This document shows positions 4,280 through 11,126 of a DNA stretch of 11,126 bases, piece by piece. The notes below the pieces were generated by a model. The model made no database searches, was not told the origin of the DNA, and worked only from the letters and a program-made list of their open reading frames with translations. Source of the stretch: an uncultured Burkholderiaceae bacterium (lineage in GTDB: Bacteria > Pseudomonadota > Gammaproteobacteria > Burkholderiales > Burkholderiaceae); assembly GCA_937862845.1 (NCBI GenBank), contig CALMCK010000088.1, forward strand, positions 1 through 11,126. Reading direction: 5' to 3'. Position 1 is the stretch's first letter, and each line of letters opens with the position of its first letter. Position numbers and translations under genes: made by a program.

Positions 4280-7120
4280 ATGACCTCCACCACCTCCACC
4301 ACCTTCGCCGCCCGCCACACCGCCCCCGCCCATTCTGACCAGTTGCACATGTTGCAGGTTTTGGGATACGACAACCTTGATGCGTTTATCGACGCGGTTG
4401 TGCCTGCCAACATTCGCCGCGACACCATGGCGTTGGGTGAGTTCACGCAAGGCTATTCTGAAGAAGAAGCGATTGCGCGGTTGCGCGAGCACGCGGACCA
4501 AAACAAAGTATTCAAAAACTTTATTGGCCAAGGCTACTACGGCACGCACACGCCTGCGGTGATTTTGCGCAATGTGCTGGAGAACCCCGCGTGGTACACG
4601 GCGTACACGCCGTATCAGCCTGAGATTTCACAGGGACGCTTGGAGGCGTTGCTTAATTTTCAACAGATGATTATTGATTTGACGGCGATGGACATTGCCA
4701 ATGCGTCAATGCTTGACGAGGCGACGGCGGCGGCGGAGGCGATGACGCTGGCGTTGCGCAACTCTAAATCACAGTCGAATGTTTTTTATGTTGCGGAAGA
4801 TGTTTTTCCACAGACGCGCGAGGTGATTGAAACGCGCGCCAAACCACTGGGCATTGAGGTGCGCACGTGCATTTCGGGCGATGAGAGTTTGCTGAACGAT
4901 TGCTTCGCGGTTTTGGTGCAATACCCAGCGGCCAGCGGCGCGGTGATTGACTACAGCGACTGGGCCGACAAAGCCCATGCACAAGGCAAGGCCATCATCG
5001 CCTGCTCGGACTTGCTCGCCCTGACCCAGCTCAAAGCACCCGGTGAATGGGGCGCGGATATTGTCATCGGCAACACTCAACGTTTCGGCGTGCCATTTGG
5101 ATTCGGTGGCCCGCACGCGGCATTCATGGCGACCAAAGACGCATTCAAGCGCTCGATGCCAGGCCGTTTGGTCGGTGTGTCGATTGACGCGCAGGGCAAT
5201 TCTGCATTGCGCCTCGCGTTGCAAACCCGCGAGCAACACATCCGCCGCGAAAAAGCCACGTCCAACATCTGTACCGCGCAGGCATTGTTGGCCATCATGG
5301 CGAGCATGTACGCGGTGTACCACGGCCCAGCAGGCTTGAAAAAAATCGGTGCGCGCGTGCACCACATCACATCGGGCATCGCCGCCGCGCTTAAAGCGGC
5401 AGGTGTCAACGTCGTCAACGACACGTGGTTCGACACACTCACCGTCAAAGTCGTCGACGCCAATGTGTTGCACCACGCAGCGCATGCCGTCAACATCAAC
5501 CTGCGCGTGATTAACGCACAACACGTCGGCATCAGCATCGACGAGACGACCACAGCAGCGGACGTCCACACATTGCTCAACTTATTTGATGCCGCGCCCG
5601 TACACCACGACGCGGACATGATTCCTGCCGCACTGCGCCGCACGAGTGAATTTCTCATGCACCCTGTGTTCAACGCACACCACTCCGAGCACGCCATGCT
5701 GCGCTACTTGCGCGAGTTGTCAGACAAAGATTTGGCGCTCGATCGCACCATGATTCCACTCGGCTCATGCACCATGAAACTCAATGCCACCAGCGAAATG
5801 CTGCCCGTCACGTGGCCAGAGTTCGGCCAAATCCACCCCTACGCGCCAAACTCACAAACCGTCGGCTACCGCGCCATGATTCATGAAGTCGAAGCCATGC
5901 TGGTCGCCGCCACAGGCTACGCTGCCGTCAGCCTGCAGCCGAACGCAGGCTCGCAAGGCGAATACGCGGGCTTACTGATTATCCAAAAATACCACGCCAG
6001 CCGTGGCGAAGGCCACCGCAACATTTGCCTCATCCCATCATCCGCACACGGCACCAATCCCGCCTCCGCCAGCATGGTCGGCATGAGCGTCGTCGTCGTG
6101 AACTGTGACGCACGCGGCAATGTCGACGTCGCCGACCTCAAAGCCAAAGCCGAAGCACACAGCGCCAATCTCGCCGCGCTGATGATTACCTATCCGTCCA
6201 CACACGGCGTGTTTGAGAAAAGCATCACCGACATCTGCGACATCGTGCACCAGCACGGTGGACAAGTCTATGTTGACGGCGCCAACCTCAACGCCATGGT
6301 CGGCCTGTGCGCACCGGGTCAATTCGGTGGTGACGTCTCGCATCTGAATCTGCACAAAACATTCGCCATCCCCCATGGCGGTGGCGGCCCCGGCATCGGC
6401 CCTGTCTGCGTCGCGGCACACCTCGCAGAGTTTTTACCAAATCTGAACTCGGTCGGCTACCAGCGCGACGCGCACGGCATCAGCGGCATCTCCGCCGCTC
6501 CTTACGGCAGCGCAGGCGTGTTGCCGATCACGTGGATGTACATTGCCATGATGGGCGCAGCCGGCCTCACTGAAGCCTCTAAAGTCGCCATCCTCTCCGC
6601 CAACTATTTAGCGAAACAACTCTCCGCGCTCTTCCCCATCCTCTACACCGACGAGCAAGGCCTCGTCGCCCACGAATGCATTCTCGACGTGCGCGGCGTC
6701 AAAGAGACCGCAGGCATCACCGTGGACGACATCGCCAAACGCCTCATGGACTTCGGCTTCCACGCCCCCACCATGAGTTTCCCCGTCGCCGGCACACTGA
6801 TGATTGAGCCGACTGAATCCGAACCCCTCGCCGAACTCGACCGCTTCATCACCGCGTTTAAAACCATCCGCGCAGAAATCGCCCAAGTCGAAAACGGCGA
6901 ACTCCCAGCAGACGACAACCCGCTCAAACACGCACCACACACCGCGCAAGTCGTCACCGCCAACGAATGGACACACGCCTACCCGCGCGAACAAGCCGCC
7001 TACCCCGTCGCCTCACTGCGCACCCGCAAATACTGGCCGCCAGTCGCACGGGTGGACAATGTGTATGGGGACAGGAATCTGTTTTGCAGCTGTGTGCCTG
7101 TGAGTGAGTATCAGGCGTAA
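4280..7120 (+). CDS. gcvP: Glycine dehydrogenase (decarboxylating), P protein
   Basis: 946 residues, matching the one-chain GcvP type (about 950) rather than the split form. The PLP enzyme decarboxylates glycine and loads the aminomethyl group onto the lipoyl arm of GcvH. Seen: N-terminal FAARHTAP (9-16), the inactive N-half fold, SCTMKLN (496-502), SSAHGTNPASA (587-597), and the PLP lysine K693 in HLNLHKTF (688-695), followed by a glycine-rich loop. Start ATG 4280 fits the family N-terminus but has no good Shine-Dalgarno; it lies 37 bp after the restriction-modification gene. From roughly codon 35 to 220 alanine and threonine are mostly GCG/ACG, then GCC/ACC take over, an internal codon-use shift. 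Last gene of the cluster; a terminator follows at once. Confidence 0.97.
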   Translation: MTSTTSTTFAARHTAPAHSDQLHMLQVLGYDNLDAFIDAVVPANIRRDTMALGEFTQGYSEEEAIARLREHADQNKVFKNFIGQGYYGTHTPAVILRNVLENPAWYTAYTPYQPEISQGRLEALLNFQQMIIDLTAMDIANASMLDEATAAAEAMTLALRNSKSQSNVFYVAEDVFPQTREVIETRAKPLGIEVRTCISGDESLLNDCFAVLVQYPAASGAVIDYSDWADKAHAQGKAIIACSDLLALTQLKAPGEWGADIVIGNTQRFGVPFGFGGPHAAFMATKDAFKRSMPGRLVGVSIDAQGNSALRLALQTREQHIRREKATSNICTAQALLAIMASMYAVYHGPAGLKKIGARVHHITSGIAAALKAAGVNVVNDTWFDTLTVKVVDANVLHHAAHAVNINLRVINAQHVGISIDETTTAADVHTLLNLFDAAPVHHDADMIPAALRRTSEFLMHPVFNAHHSEHAMLRYLRELSDKDLALDRTMIPLGSCTMKLNATSEMLPVTWPEFGQIHPYAPNSQTVGYRAMIHEVEAMLVAATGYAAVSLQPNAGSQGEYAGLLIIQKYHASRGEGHRNICLIPSSAHGTNPASASMVGMSVVVVNCDARGNVDVADLKAKAEAHSANLAALMITYPSTHGVFEKSITDICDIVHQHGGQVYVDGANLNAMVGLCAPGQFGGDVSHLNLHKTFAIPHGGGGPGIGPVCVAAHLAEFLPNLNSVGYQRDAHGISGISAAPYGSAGVLPITWMYIAMMGAAGLTEASKVAILSANYLAKQLSALFPILYTDEQGLVAHECILDVRGVKETAGITVDDIAKRLMDFGFHAPTMSFPVAGTLMIEPTESEPLAELDRFITAFKTIRAEIAQVENGELPADDNPLKHAPHTAQVVTANEWTHAYPREQAAYPVASLRTRKYWPPVARVDNVYGDRNLFCSCVPVSEYQA

Positions 7121-7150
7121 AAAAATCCCGCATGAGAATGCGGGATTTTT
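7121..7150. terminator. Bidirectional intrinsic terminator after gcvP
   Basis: A 13-bp perfect stem (7121-7133/7138-7150) with loop GAGA; the core is ATCCCGCAT/ATGCGGGAT, with A-run on the left and T-run on the right. It begins one base after the gcvP stop and is symmetric, so it can also end the convergent proS–transglycosylase transcript from the right. Confidence 0.93.
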
Positions 7151-7203
7151 TTCTGCGCGCAGAAATCACTGCACAGTTTATTGAATGGCGCAAGCGTAAA
7201 ACA

Positions 7204-7818
7204 TCACCGATATTTTTGCGCGGCGCGCAGTACGCTGTAAGCGTACTTTGTTTTGCCCAGACTGCCGTTGTAGCGGCCGAGTGCGCGCACAAGGTCGCCG
7301 TTTTCTTTGTCGAGGTAGTGGCGCAAAATCGTGCAGCCGAAGCGCACGTTGATGCGCAGGTGATACAGGCTGCGTGGGTTGCCGTCGCCGATGGCGCGCG
7401 TCCAAAACGGCATGACTTGCATGAGACCAATCGCGCCAACAGGACTGGCGGCGCGCGGGTTGAACCGACTCTCCACATCAATGACACCAAGCACCAATGC
7501 GGGCTCTAAGCCTGCTCGACGTGACTCGTAATCGACGGCGTTGAGAAGGTCGGTGCGCAGATTATCTGTGGGGGTGTGGCGGGCGATGCGTTCGCTCATG
7601 ACGGCACGCCAGCGATAGAAGTGCGCTTCGTCATTGCGTGAGGCAAATGGGCGCACGTTGGGGATTTGTGCTGAGACGGCTTGTCGAAGCAATACGCGCA
7701 CGGAGTCGGCCAGTGCTTCTTCGGCTTGATTGCCTGCGTGGGCGGTGCCGATGAAGCACATAGTGACCATCAGTGCCGCCATGAGCCGACTCATGCGCTT
7801 GTCAATGACGGCAATCAC
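7204..7818 (-). CDS. Secreted lytic transglycosylase, SLT domain
   Basis: 204 residues from a GTG start at 7818. The enzyme would cleave peptidoglycan between MurNAc and GlcNAc in the periplasm. A signal peptide is visible: basic KRMSR, hydrophobic LMAALMVTMCFIG, then AHA|G with cleavage after about residue 28. The SLT domain covers about 90-204: VESRFNP with catalytic E116, SPVGAIGLMQVMP (125-137) and RYNGS (182-186). No lipobox precedes C21 (VTMC), so it is probably not a lipoprotein. The GTG overlaps the proS stop by four bases (GTGA), suggesting translational coupling. ATG 7794 (residue 9) is an alternative start that keeps the signal peptide. Neither start has a clear Shine-Dalgarno. The specific subfamily cannot be named. 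Confidence 0.88.
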   Translation of the reverse strand: MIAVIDKRMSRLMAALMVTMCFIGTAHAGNQAEEALADSVRVLLRQAVSAQIPNVRPFASRNDEAHFYRWRAVMSERIARHTPTDNLRTDLLNAVDYESRRAGLEPALVLGVIDVESRFNPRAASPVGAIGLMQVMPFWTRAIGDGNPRSLYHLRINVRFGCTILRHYLDKENGDLVRALGRYNGSLGKTKYAYSVLRAAQKYR

Positions 7819-9566
7819 GCACTCAGCTGCGCCAACACATGGGCGGCGACATCTGCGGGTGCGAATTTCACTGCGGCTTCGTCGCGGCGGCCTTTGTACT
7901 CGACCATGCCATCTTCCTTCAAGCCTCGATCGCCGATGGTGACGCGGTGTGGCACGCCGATGAGTTCCCAGTCGGCGAACATGCTGCCAGGGCGCTCATT
8001 GCGGTCATCTAAAATCACATCCACGCCTGCTTGCAGTAAGGCTTCGTACAATTTGGTGGATTCGTCGCGCACTTGCTCGTTTTTATCCGCGCCGACGGGG
8101 CAAATCACGACTTCAAACGGGGCTATCGAGACGGGCCAAATCACGCCGCGGGCGTCGAAGTTTTGTTCAATCGCTGCGCCCAGTATGCGGGTGATGCCGA
8201 TGCCGTAGCAGCCCATGACGAAGGGTTGTGGTTTGCCATTTTCATCTAAAAATGTCGCTTTGAGCGCTTCGGAGTATTTCGTGCCGAGCTGAAACACGTG
8301 GCCGACTTCGATGCCACGACACACATCAACTGTGCCGTTGCCATCGGGTGCTGGGTCGCCTGCGACGACGTTGCGCACGTCGGCAATCAGGTCGGGCTCG
8401 GGTAAATCGCGCCCCCAGTTCACACCGACGTGGTGGTGGTCGGCATCGTTTGCGCCGCAGATGAAGTCGGACATATTTGCCACGGTGGTGTCGGCGATGA
8501 TGCGCAAAGGCAATGATGACGGCGCTTTGAGCACGGGCCCGATGTAACCTGGCGTCGTGTCAAATACGGCGGCGATTTCGGCTTCGGTCGCCATGCGGGT
8601 GTTGGCCATGCCGTCGAGTTTGGACAGTTTGATCTCATTGAGGCGATGATCGGCGCGCAATAAAACCAGCACAATGGTGGTTTCGGTTTGTTTTTCAGCG
8701 TTGAGGTTTTCAGCGGCGAGCACGATTGATTTGATGTTTGCGGTCAAAGGCAATTGAAGCAGTTCGGCGACTTCCTCACAGGTGCCACAGTTTGGCGTGT
8801 GCGTTTTGGTCAATGCTTGTGCGGGCGCAGCGCGCGTTGGGATGAGGCAAACTGCTTGCGCCGCTTCCATGTTTGCGGCGTAGTCCGAATTTGGGTTGTA
8901 GACGATGTCGTCCTCGCCTGTCTCGGCGATGACGTGAAACTCGTGCGAGCCATCGCCGCCGATGGAGCCATTGTCCGCTGCGACTGCGCGGAAATTCAAT
9001 CCCATGCGCGTGAAAATCTTGACATACGCATTGAACATTTTGTCATACGATGCTTGCAGTCCCGCTGCATCTTTATCAAACGAGTAGGCGTCTTTCATGA
9101 TGAATTCACGACCGCGCATCACGCCAAAACGCGGGCGGATTTCGTCGCGAAACTTGGTTTGAATTTGATAAAAATTCGCAGGCAATTGTTTGTAGCTTTT
9201 AAAATCACGGCGCACCACATCGGTGATGACTTCTTCATGCGTCGGCCCGACCACAAAATCACGCGCGTGGCGATCTTTAAATCGCAACAGCTCAGGCCCA
9301 TACTGCTCCCAGCGCCCCGACTCTTGCCACAACTCGGCTGGCTGCACCGCAGGCATGAGCAGCTCCATCGCGCCTGCTTTATTCATTTCTTCGCGAACAA
9401 TCGCCTCGACTTTGCGCACACTGCGCAAGCCCATCGGCATGTAGGTGTAAATCCCGCTGCCGATGCGCTTAATCAAACCCGCACGCATCATGAGTTGATG
9501 GCTGATGATTTCAGCTTCGGCGGGTGCTTCTTTTTGGGTGCTGATAAAAAATTGGGAGGCTTTCAT
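7815..9566 (-). CDS. proS: Prolyl-tRNA synthetase, bacterial type
   Basis: 583 residues from ATG 9566. Class II synthetase that charges tRNA-Pro in the cytoplasm. Seen: GPTHEEV (107-113, class II TxE loop), motif 2 region FRDEIRPRFG (139-148) with REFIMKD, the bacterial editing insertion between motifs 2 and 3 (roughly 220-400, with K279 in NIKSIVL), motif 3 GCYGIGITR (452-460), and the C-terminal anticodon-binding domain. An in-frame ATG at 9581 would add MSESF, but the family begins at MKAS, and the purine-rich GAGTGAAAG lies before 9566, so the shorter start is preferred. First gene of a two-gene minus-strand unit with the transglycosylase; divergent from rppH. No strong promoter was found for it in the 113-bp gap. 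Confidence 0.97.
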   Translation of the reverse strand: MKASQFFISTQKEAPAEAEIISHQLMMRAGLIKRIGSGIYTYMPMGLRSVRKVEAIVREEMNKAGAMELLMPAVQPAELWQESGRWEQYGPELLRFKDRHARDFVVGPTHEEVITDVVRRDFKSYKQLPANFYQIQTKFRDEIRPRFGVMRGREFIMKDAYSFDKDAAGLQASYDKMFNAYVKIFTRMGLNFRAVAADNGSIGGDGSHEFHVIAETGEDDIVYNPNSDYAANMEAAQAVCLIPTRAAPAQALTKTHTPNCGTCEEVAELLQLPLTANIKSIVLAAENLNAEKQTETTIVLVLLRADHRLNEIKLSKLDGMANTRMATEAEIAAVFDTTPGYIGPVLKAPSSLPLRIIADTTVANMSDFICGANDADHHHVGVNWGRDLPEPDLIADVRNVVAGDPAPDGNGTVDVCRGIEVGHVFQLGTKYSEALKATFLDENGKPQPFVMGCYGIGITRILGAAIEQNFDARGVIWPVSIAPFEVVICPVGADKNEQVRDESTKLYEALLQAGVDVILDDRNERPGSMFADWELIGVPHRVTIGDRGLKEDGMVEYKGRRDEAAVKFAPADVAAHVLAQLSA

Positions 9567-9620
9567 AAAACTTTCACTCATCTAAAGGGACATAAAAAGG
9601 TGCGCTGCAAAAAAACACAA

Positions 9621-9647
9621 ATGGCATTTTGGTCGCTGCGCTATAAT
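9621..9647 (+). promoter_or_regulatory. Predicted rppH promoter
   Basis: A perfect TATAAT (9642-9647) lies 32 bp before the rppH start. The best -35 is weak: ATGGCA (9621-9626) at a short 15-bp spacing. Transcription would start near 9654 and give a leader of about 25 nt. The -10 is the convincing part. Confidence 0.55.
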
Positions 9648-9679
9648 TGCGTCATTGTAAATCATTTATTGAGGAAAAA

Positions 9680-10201
9680 ATGCTCGACAAAGAAGGTTAT
9701 CGCCCCAATGTCGGCATCATTTTGGTCAATTCACGCAATCAGGTTTTTTGGGGCAAGCGCGTGCGCGAGCACGCATGGCAATTCCCTCAAGGTGGAATTT
9801 CATATGGCGAAACCCCCGAACAAGCCATGCTGCGTGAACTGCATGAGGAAACTGGCTTATTGCCCGAACACGTTAAAATCATCGGCCGCACCCGCAACTG
9901 GCTGCGTTACGATGTGCCCACACGCTGGGTCAAGCGCGATTCTCGCAACCACTATCGCGGTCAAAAGCAGATTTGGTTTTTGCTCCGCCTCGTCGGTCGC
10001 GACCATCACGTGAATTTGCGTGCTTCCGAACGCCCTGAATTTGATGCTTGGCGCTGGAATGACTATTGGATACCGCTCGATGATGTCATCGACTTTAAGC
10101 GCGGTGTCTATAAAGAAGCGCTCGAAGAATTGTCGCGCTTGTTGTTCCACAAACGCACGACAGTGCAACACATACCACCCGATGGTTCGATTGAACCATA
10201 A
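9680..10201 (+). CDS. rppH: RNA pyrophosphohydrolase (Nudix)
   Basis: 173 residues. RppH removes pyrophosphate from the 5' end of mRNAs, which starts RNase E-dependent decay. A perfect Nudix box GX5EX7REUXEEXGU is present at 38-60, with GETPEQAMLRELHEETGL at 43-60 and metal-binding glutamates E53, E56 and E57. The N-terminus MLDKEGYRPNVGIIL and the WQFPQGGI segment are characteristic of RppH/NudH rather than other Nudix enzymes. ATG 9680 is preceded by GAGG (9671-9674) with a 5-base gap; an upstream in-frame start at 9647 overlaps the promoter and is rejected. Monocistronic, between the divergent proS and a terminator. Confidence 0.95.
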   Translation: MLDKEGYRPNVGIILVNSRNQVFWGKRVREHAWQFPQGGISYGETPEQAMLRELHEETGLLPEHVKIIGRTRNWLRYDVPTRWVKRDSRNHYRGQKQIWFLLRLVGRDHHVNLRASERPEFDAWRWNDYWIPLDDVIDFKRGVYKEALEELSRLLFHKRTTVQHIPPDGSIEP

Positions 10202-10231
10202 AAAATCCGCTGAAATATTCAGCGGATTTTT
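10201..10231. terminator. Bidirectional intrinsic terminator between rppH and the phospholipase D gene
   Basis: A 14-bp perfect stem (10201-10214/10218-10231) with a 3-nt ATA loop, core ATCCGCTGAA/TTCAGCGGAT, flanked by A- and T-runs. It overlaps the last base of the rppH stop and ends six bases before the stop of the convergent gene, so it probably serves both. Confidence 0.93.
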
Positions 10232-10236
10232 TTATG

Positions 10237-11126
10237 CTACATATAAGTCTCTGGCACGATTCTGATGAGCCTTTTTTGCAGCCGTCGCCAAAACCCGCCC
10301 GCTTCGGTGGTGGGCGCTCGATCCGCACTGTGCTTTATGTCGTATTGGCTCGGCGTCGGCGATTTTGACCATGTCATCTGGCCGTGCTCATTGAGCTGAA
10401 CTTCGTAACTGTATGCAGGCTGAGTGGCATTGAGCATCACGCCGCGCAGTTGTTGCGCCGATGTTGGGTTGTTTATGAAAACACCCATTTCGGCATTCCA
10501 AACAATCGAGCGCGGGTCGAGATTCATCGAACCAACAAAAGCCTTCTCGCCATCGACCACCATGGCTTTGGTGTGCAAGGCGAGGCGAGATGCACCGTTG
10601 CTGTAGAACTGGTTCTTACCGCCGACCTTGTCCGCATACGGAAAACCGCGCAGCTCATACCACTGCACACCTGCTTTAATCAGGCGCTCGCGGTATTTAT
10701 CATAGTGTGCCATGACGAAAGGCACGTCGTTTGATTCAAGCGAGTTGGTCACCAGAGTCACTTGAATGCCACGCTTGGGCATGCCCTCAAGCAGCTCGGT
10801 GAGCTCCTCGCCTGGCAAAACGTAGGCATTGGCAATCACCACTTCGCGTTTGGCTTCGCGCAGCATTTGCGTGAATCGATTGAACACCGCTGTGTTGGGA
10901 TTGATTTTGCGCGAGTCGCTCAAATCGCTCAGGCGGATTTGATGAGACTTCGGCGAATGGTTGATTTTATTTTCAGGGTCAGAAACCACCGAAACATCGC
11001 CCCACAGCATGCCTTGCAAGGCATTGGGCAACAGTGTGTTTTCGCTTTGTTCCACAGCCAACACATAAGGATTTTGTTTGGCGTGGGCATTGTCGACGAT
11101 TTTTTGAATGCTTGAATCATAAGCCT
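10237..11126 (-). CDS. Phospholipase D/cardiolipin synthase-like protein, C-terminal part (5' end off window)
   Basis: About 296 codons are visible; the frame stays open through the window edge, so the N-terminus and the first HKD motif are missing. The GTG at 11064 is internal, not the start, since in-frame coding sequence continues upstream of it. The second HKD motif is complete: H-x-K-x4-D followed by GSMN, encoded around 10522-10575 (LHTKAMVVDGEKAFVGSMN). Upstream are VTNSLESNDVPFVMAHYDKY and GVQWYELRG, a pattern typical of the ClsC/YmdC branch. Such enzymes make cardiolipin from phospholipids at the inner membrane, often with a partner gene not seen here. The C-terminal tail is basic (RRLQKRLIR). 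ClsC identity is an inference; the superfamily is clear. Confidence 0.85.
   Translation of the reverse strand, partial: AYDSSIQKIVDNAHAKQNPYVLAVEQSENTLLPNALQGMLWGDVSVVSDPENKINHSPKSHQIRLSDLSDSRKINPNTAVFNRFTQMLREAKREVVIANAYVLPGEELTELLEGMPKRGIQVTLVTNSLESNDVPFVMAHYDKYRERLIKAGVQWYELRGFPYADKVGGKNQFYSNGASRLALHTKAMVVDGEKAFVGSMNLDPRSIVWNAEMGVFINNPTSAQQLRGVMLNATQPAYSYEVQLNEHGQMTWSKSPTPSQYDIKHSADRAPTTEAGGFWRRLQKRLIRIVPETYM

Noticed and set aside
7132..7509. Plus-strand frame of 125 codons after gcvP
   Set aside because: It begins within the terminator stem and lies antisense to the lytic transglycosylase, whose catalytic motifs are intact.
7732..7758. Lipoprotein signal in the lytic transglycosylase (C21)
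   Set aside because: The residues before the cysteine are V-T-M, which does not fit a lipobox (small residue needed at -1); a standard AHA cleavage site follows.
8754..10013. 419-codon plus-strand frame
   Set aside because: It lies antisense to proS, then crosses the intergenic region into rppH out of frame. Its residue content is that of a shadow of a GC-rich gene.
1..11126. CRISPR array, tRNA or rRNA gene, prophage or transposase
   Set aside because: No regularly spaced repeats, no cloverleaf or rRNA motifs, and no integrase or transposase motifs were seen on either strand.

Overview
The window looks like a chromosomal segment of a betaproteobacterium, most likely Burkholderiales. This is inferred from the glycine-riboswitch-led gcvT-gcvH-gcvP cluster and from a proS–lytic transglycosylase pair lying divergent from rppH. 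No 16S or other phylogenetic marker is present, so genus and species cannot be read. The housekeeping genes are fairly GC-rich; one insert is clearly AT-richer.

Left end (1-526): no gene. It holds nested inverted repeats, a near-consensus sigma70-type promoter whose -35 box lies inside one repeat arm, and a tandem glycine riboswitch followed by a short apparently translational expression platform. Next come gcvT (527-1639), a 137-bp palindromic MITE/REP-like element (1654-1790) and gcvH (1851-2231).

Centre (2260-4242): an AT-rich 660-codon ORF sits between gcvH and gcvP. It encodes a complete C5-cytosine DNA methyltransferase followed in the same frame by an HpaII-family restriction endonuclease. 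It appears to be a transferred restriction-modification (R-M) cassette lodged inside the glycine-cleavage operon, with 28 and 37 bp on either side and no evident promoter or terminator of its own. At the domain junction, a run of seven A's followed by a Shine-Dalgarno and ATG suggests that the 'fusion' is one nucleotide away from two ordinary genes. CCGG, the known HpaII site, occurs only six times by hand count in the window, against about thirty GGCC. gcvP follows (4280-7120) and ends at a bidirectional terminator.

Right part: on the minus strand, proS (7815-9566) overlaps a small secreted lytic transglycosylase (7204-7818) by 4 bp. Divergent from proS is rppH (9680-10201) with a TATAAT promoter, followed by a second bidirectional terminator. 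The window closes in the C-terminal part of a minus-strand phospholipase D/cardiolipin-synthase-like gene (10237-11126) that runs off the edge.

Together, GcvT, GcvH and GcvP make three of the four proteins of the glycine cleavage system (the shared lipoamide dehydrogenase is elsewhere), switched by glycine through the riboswitch. If co-transcribed, the R-M system would share that control, which is the most unusual feature of the locus.
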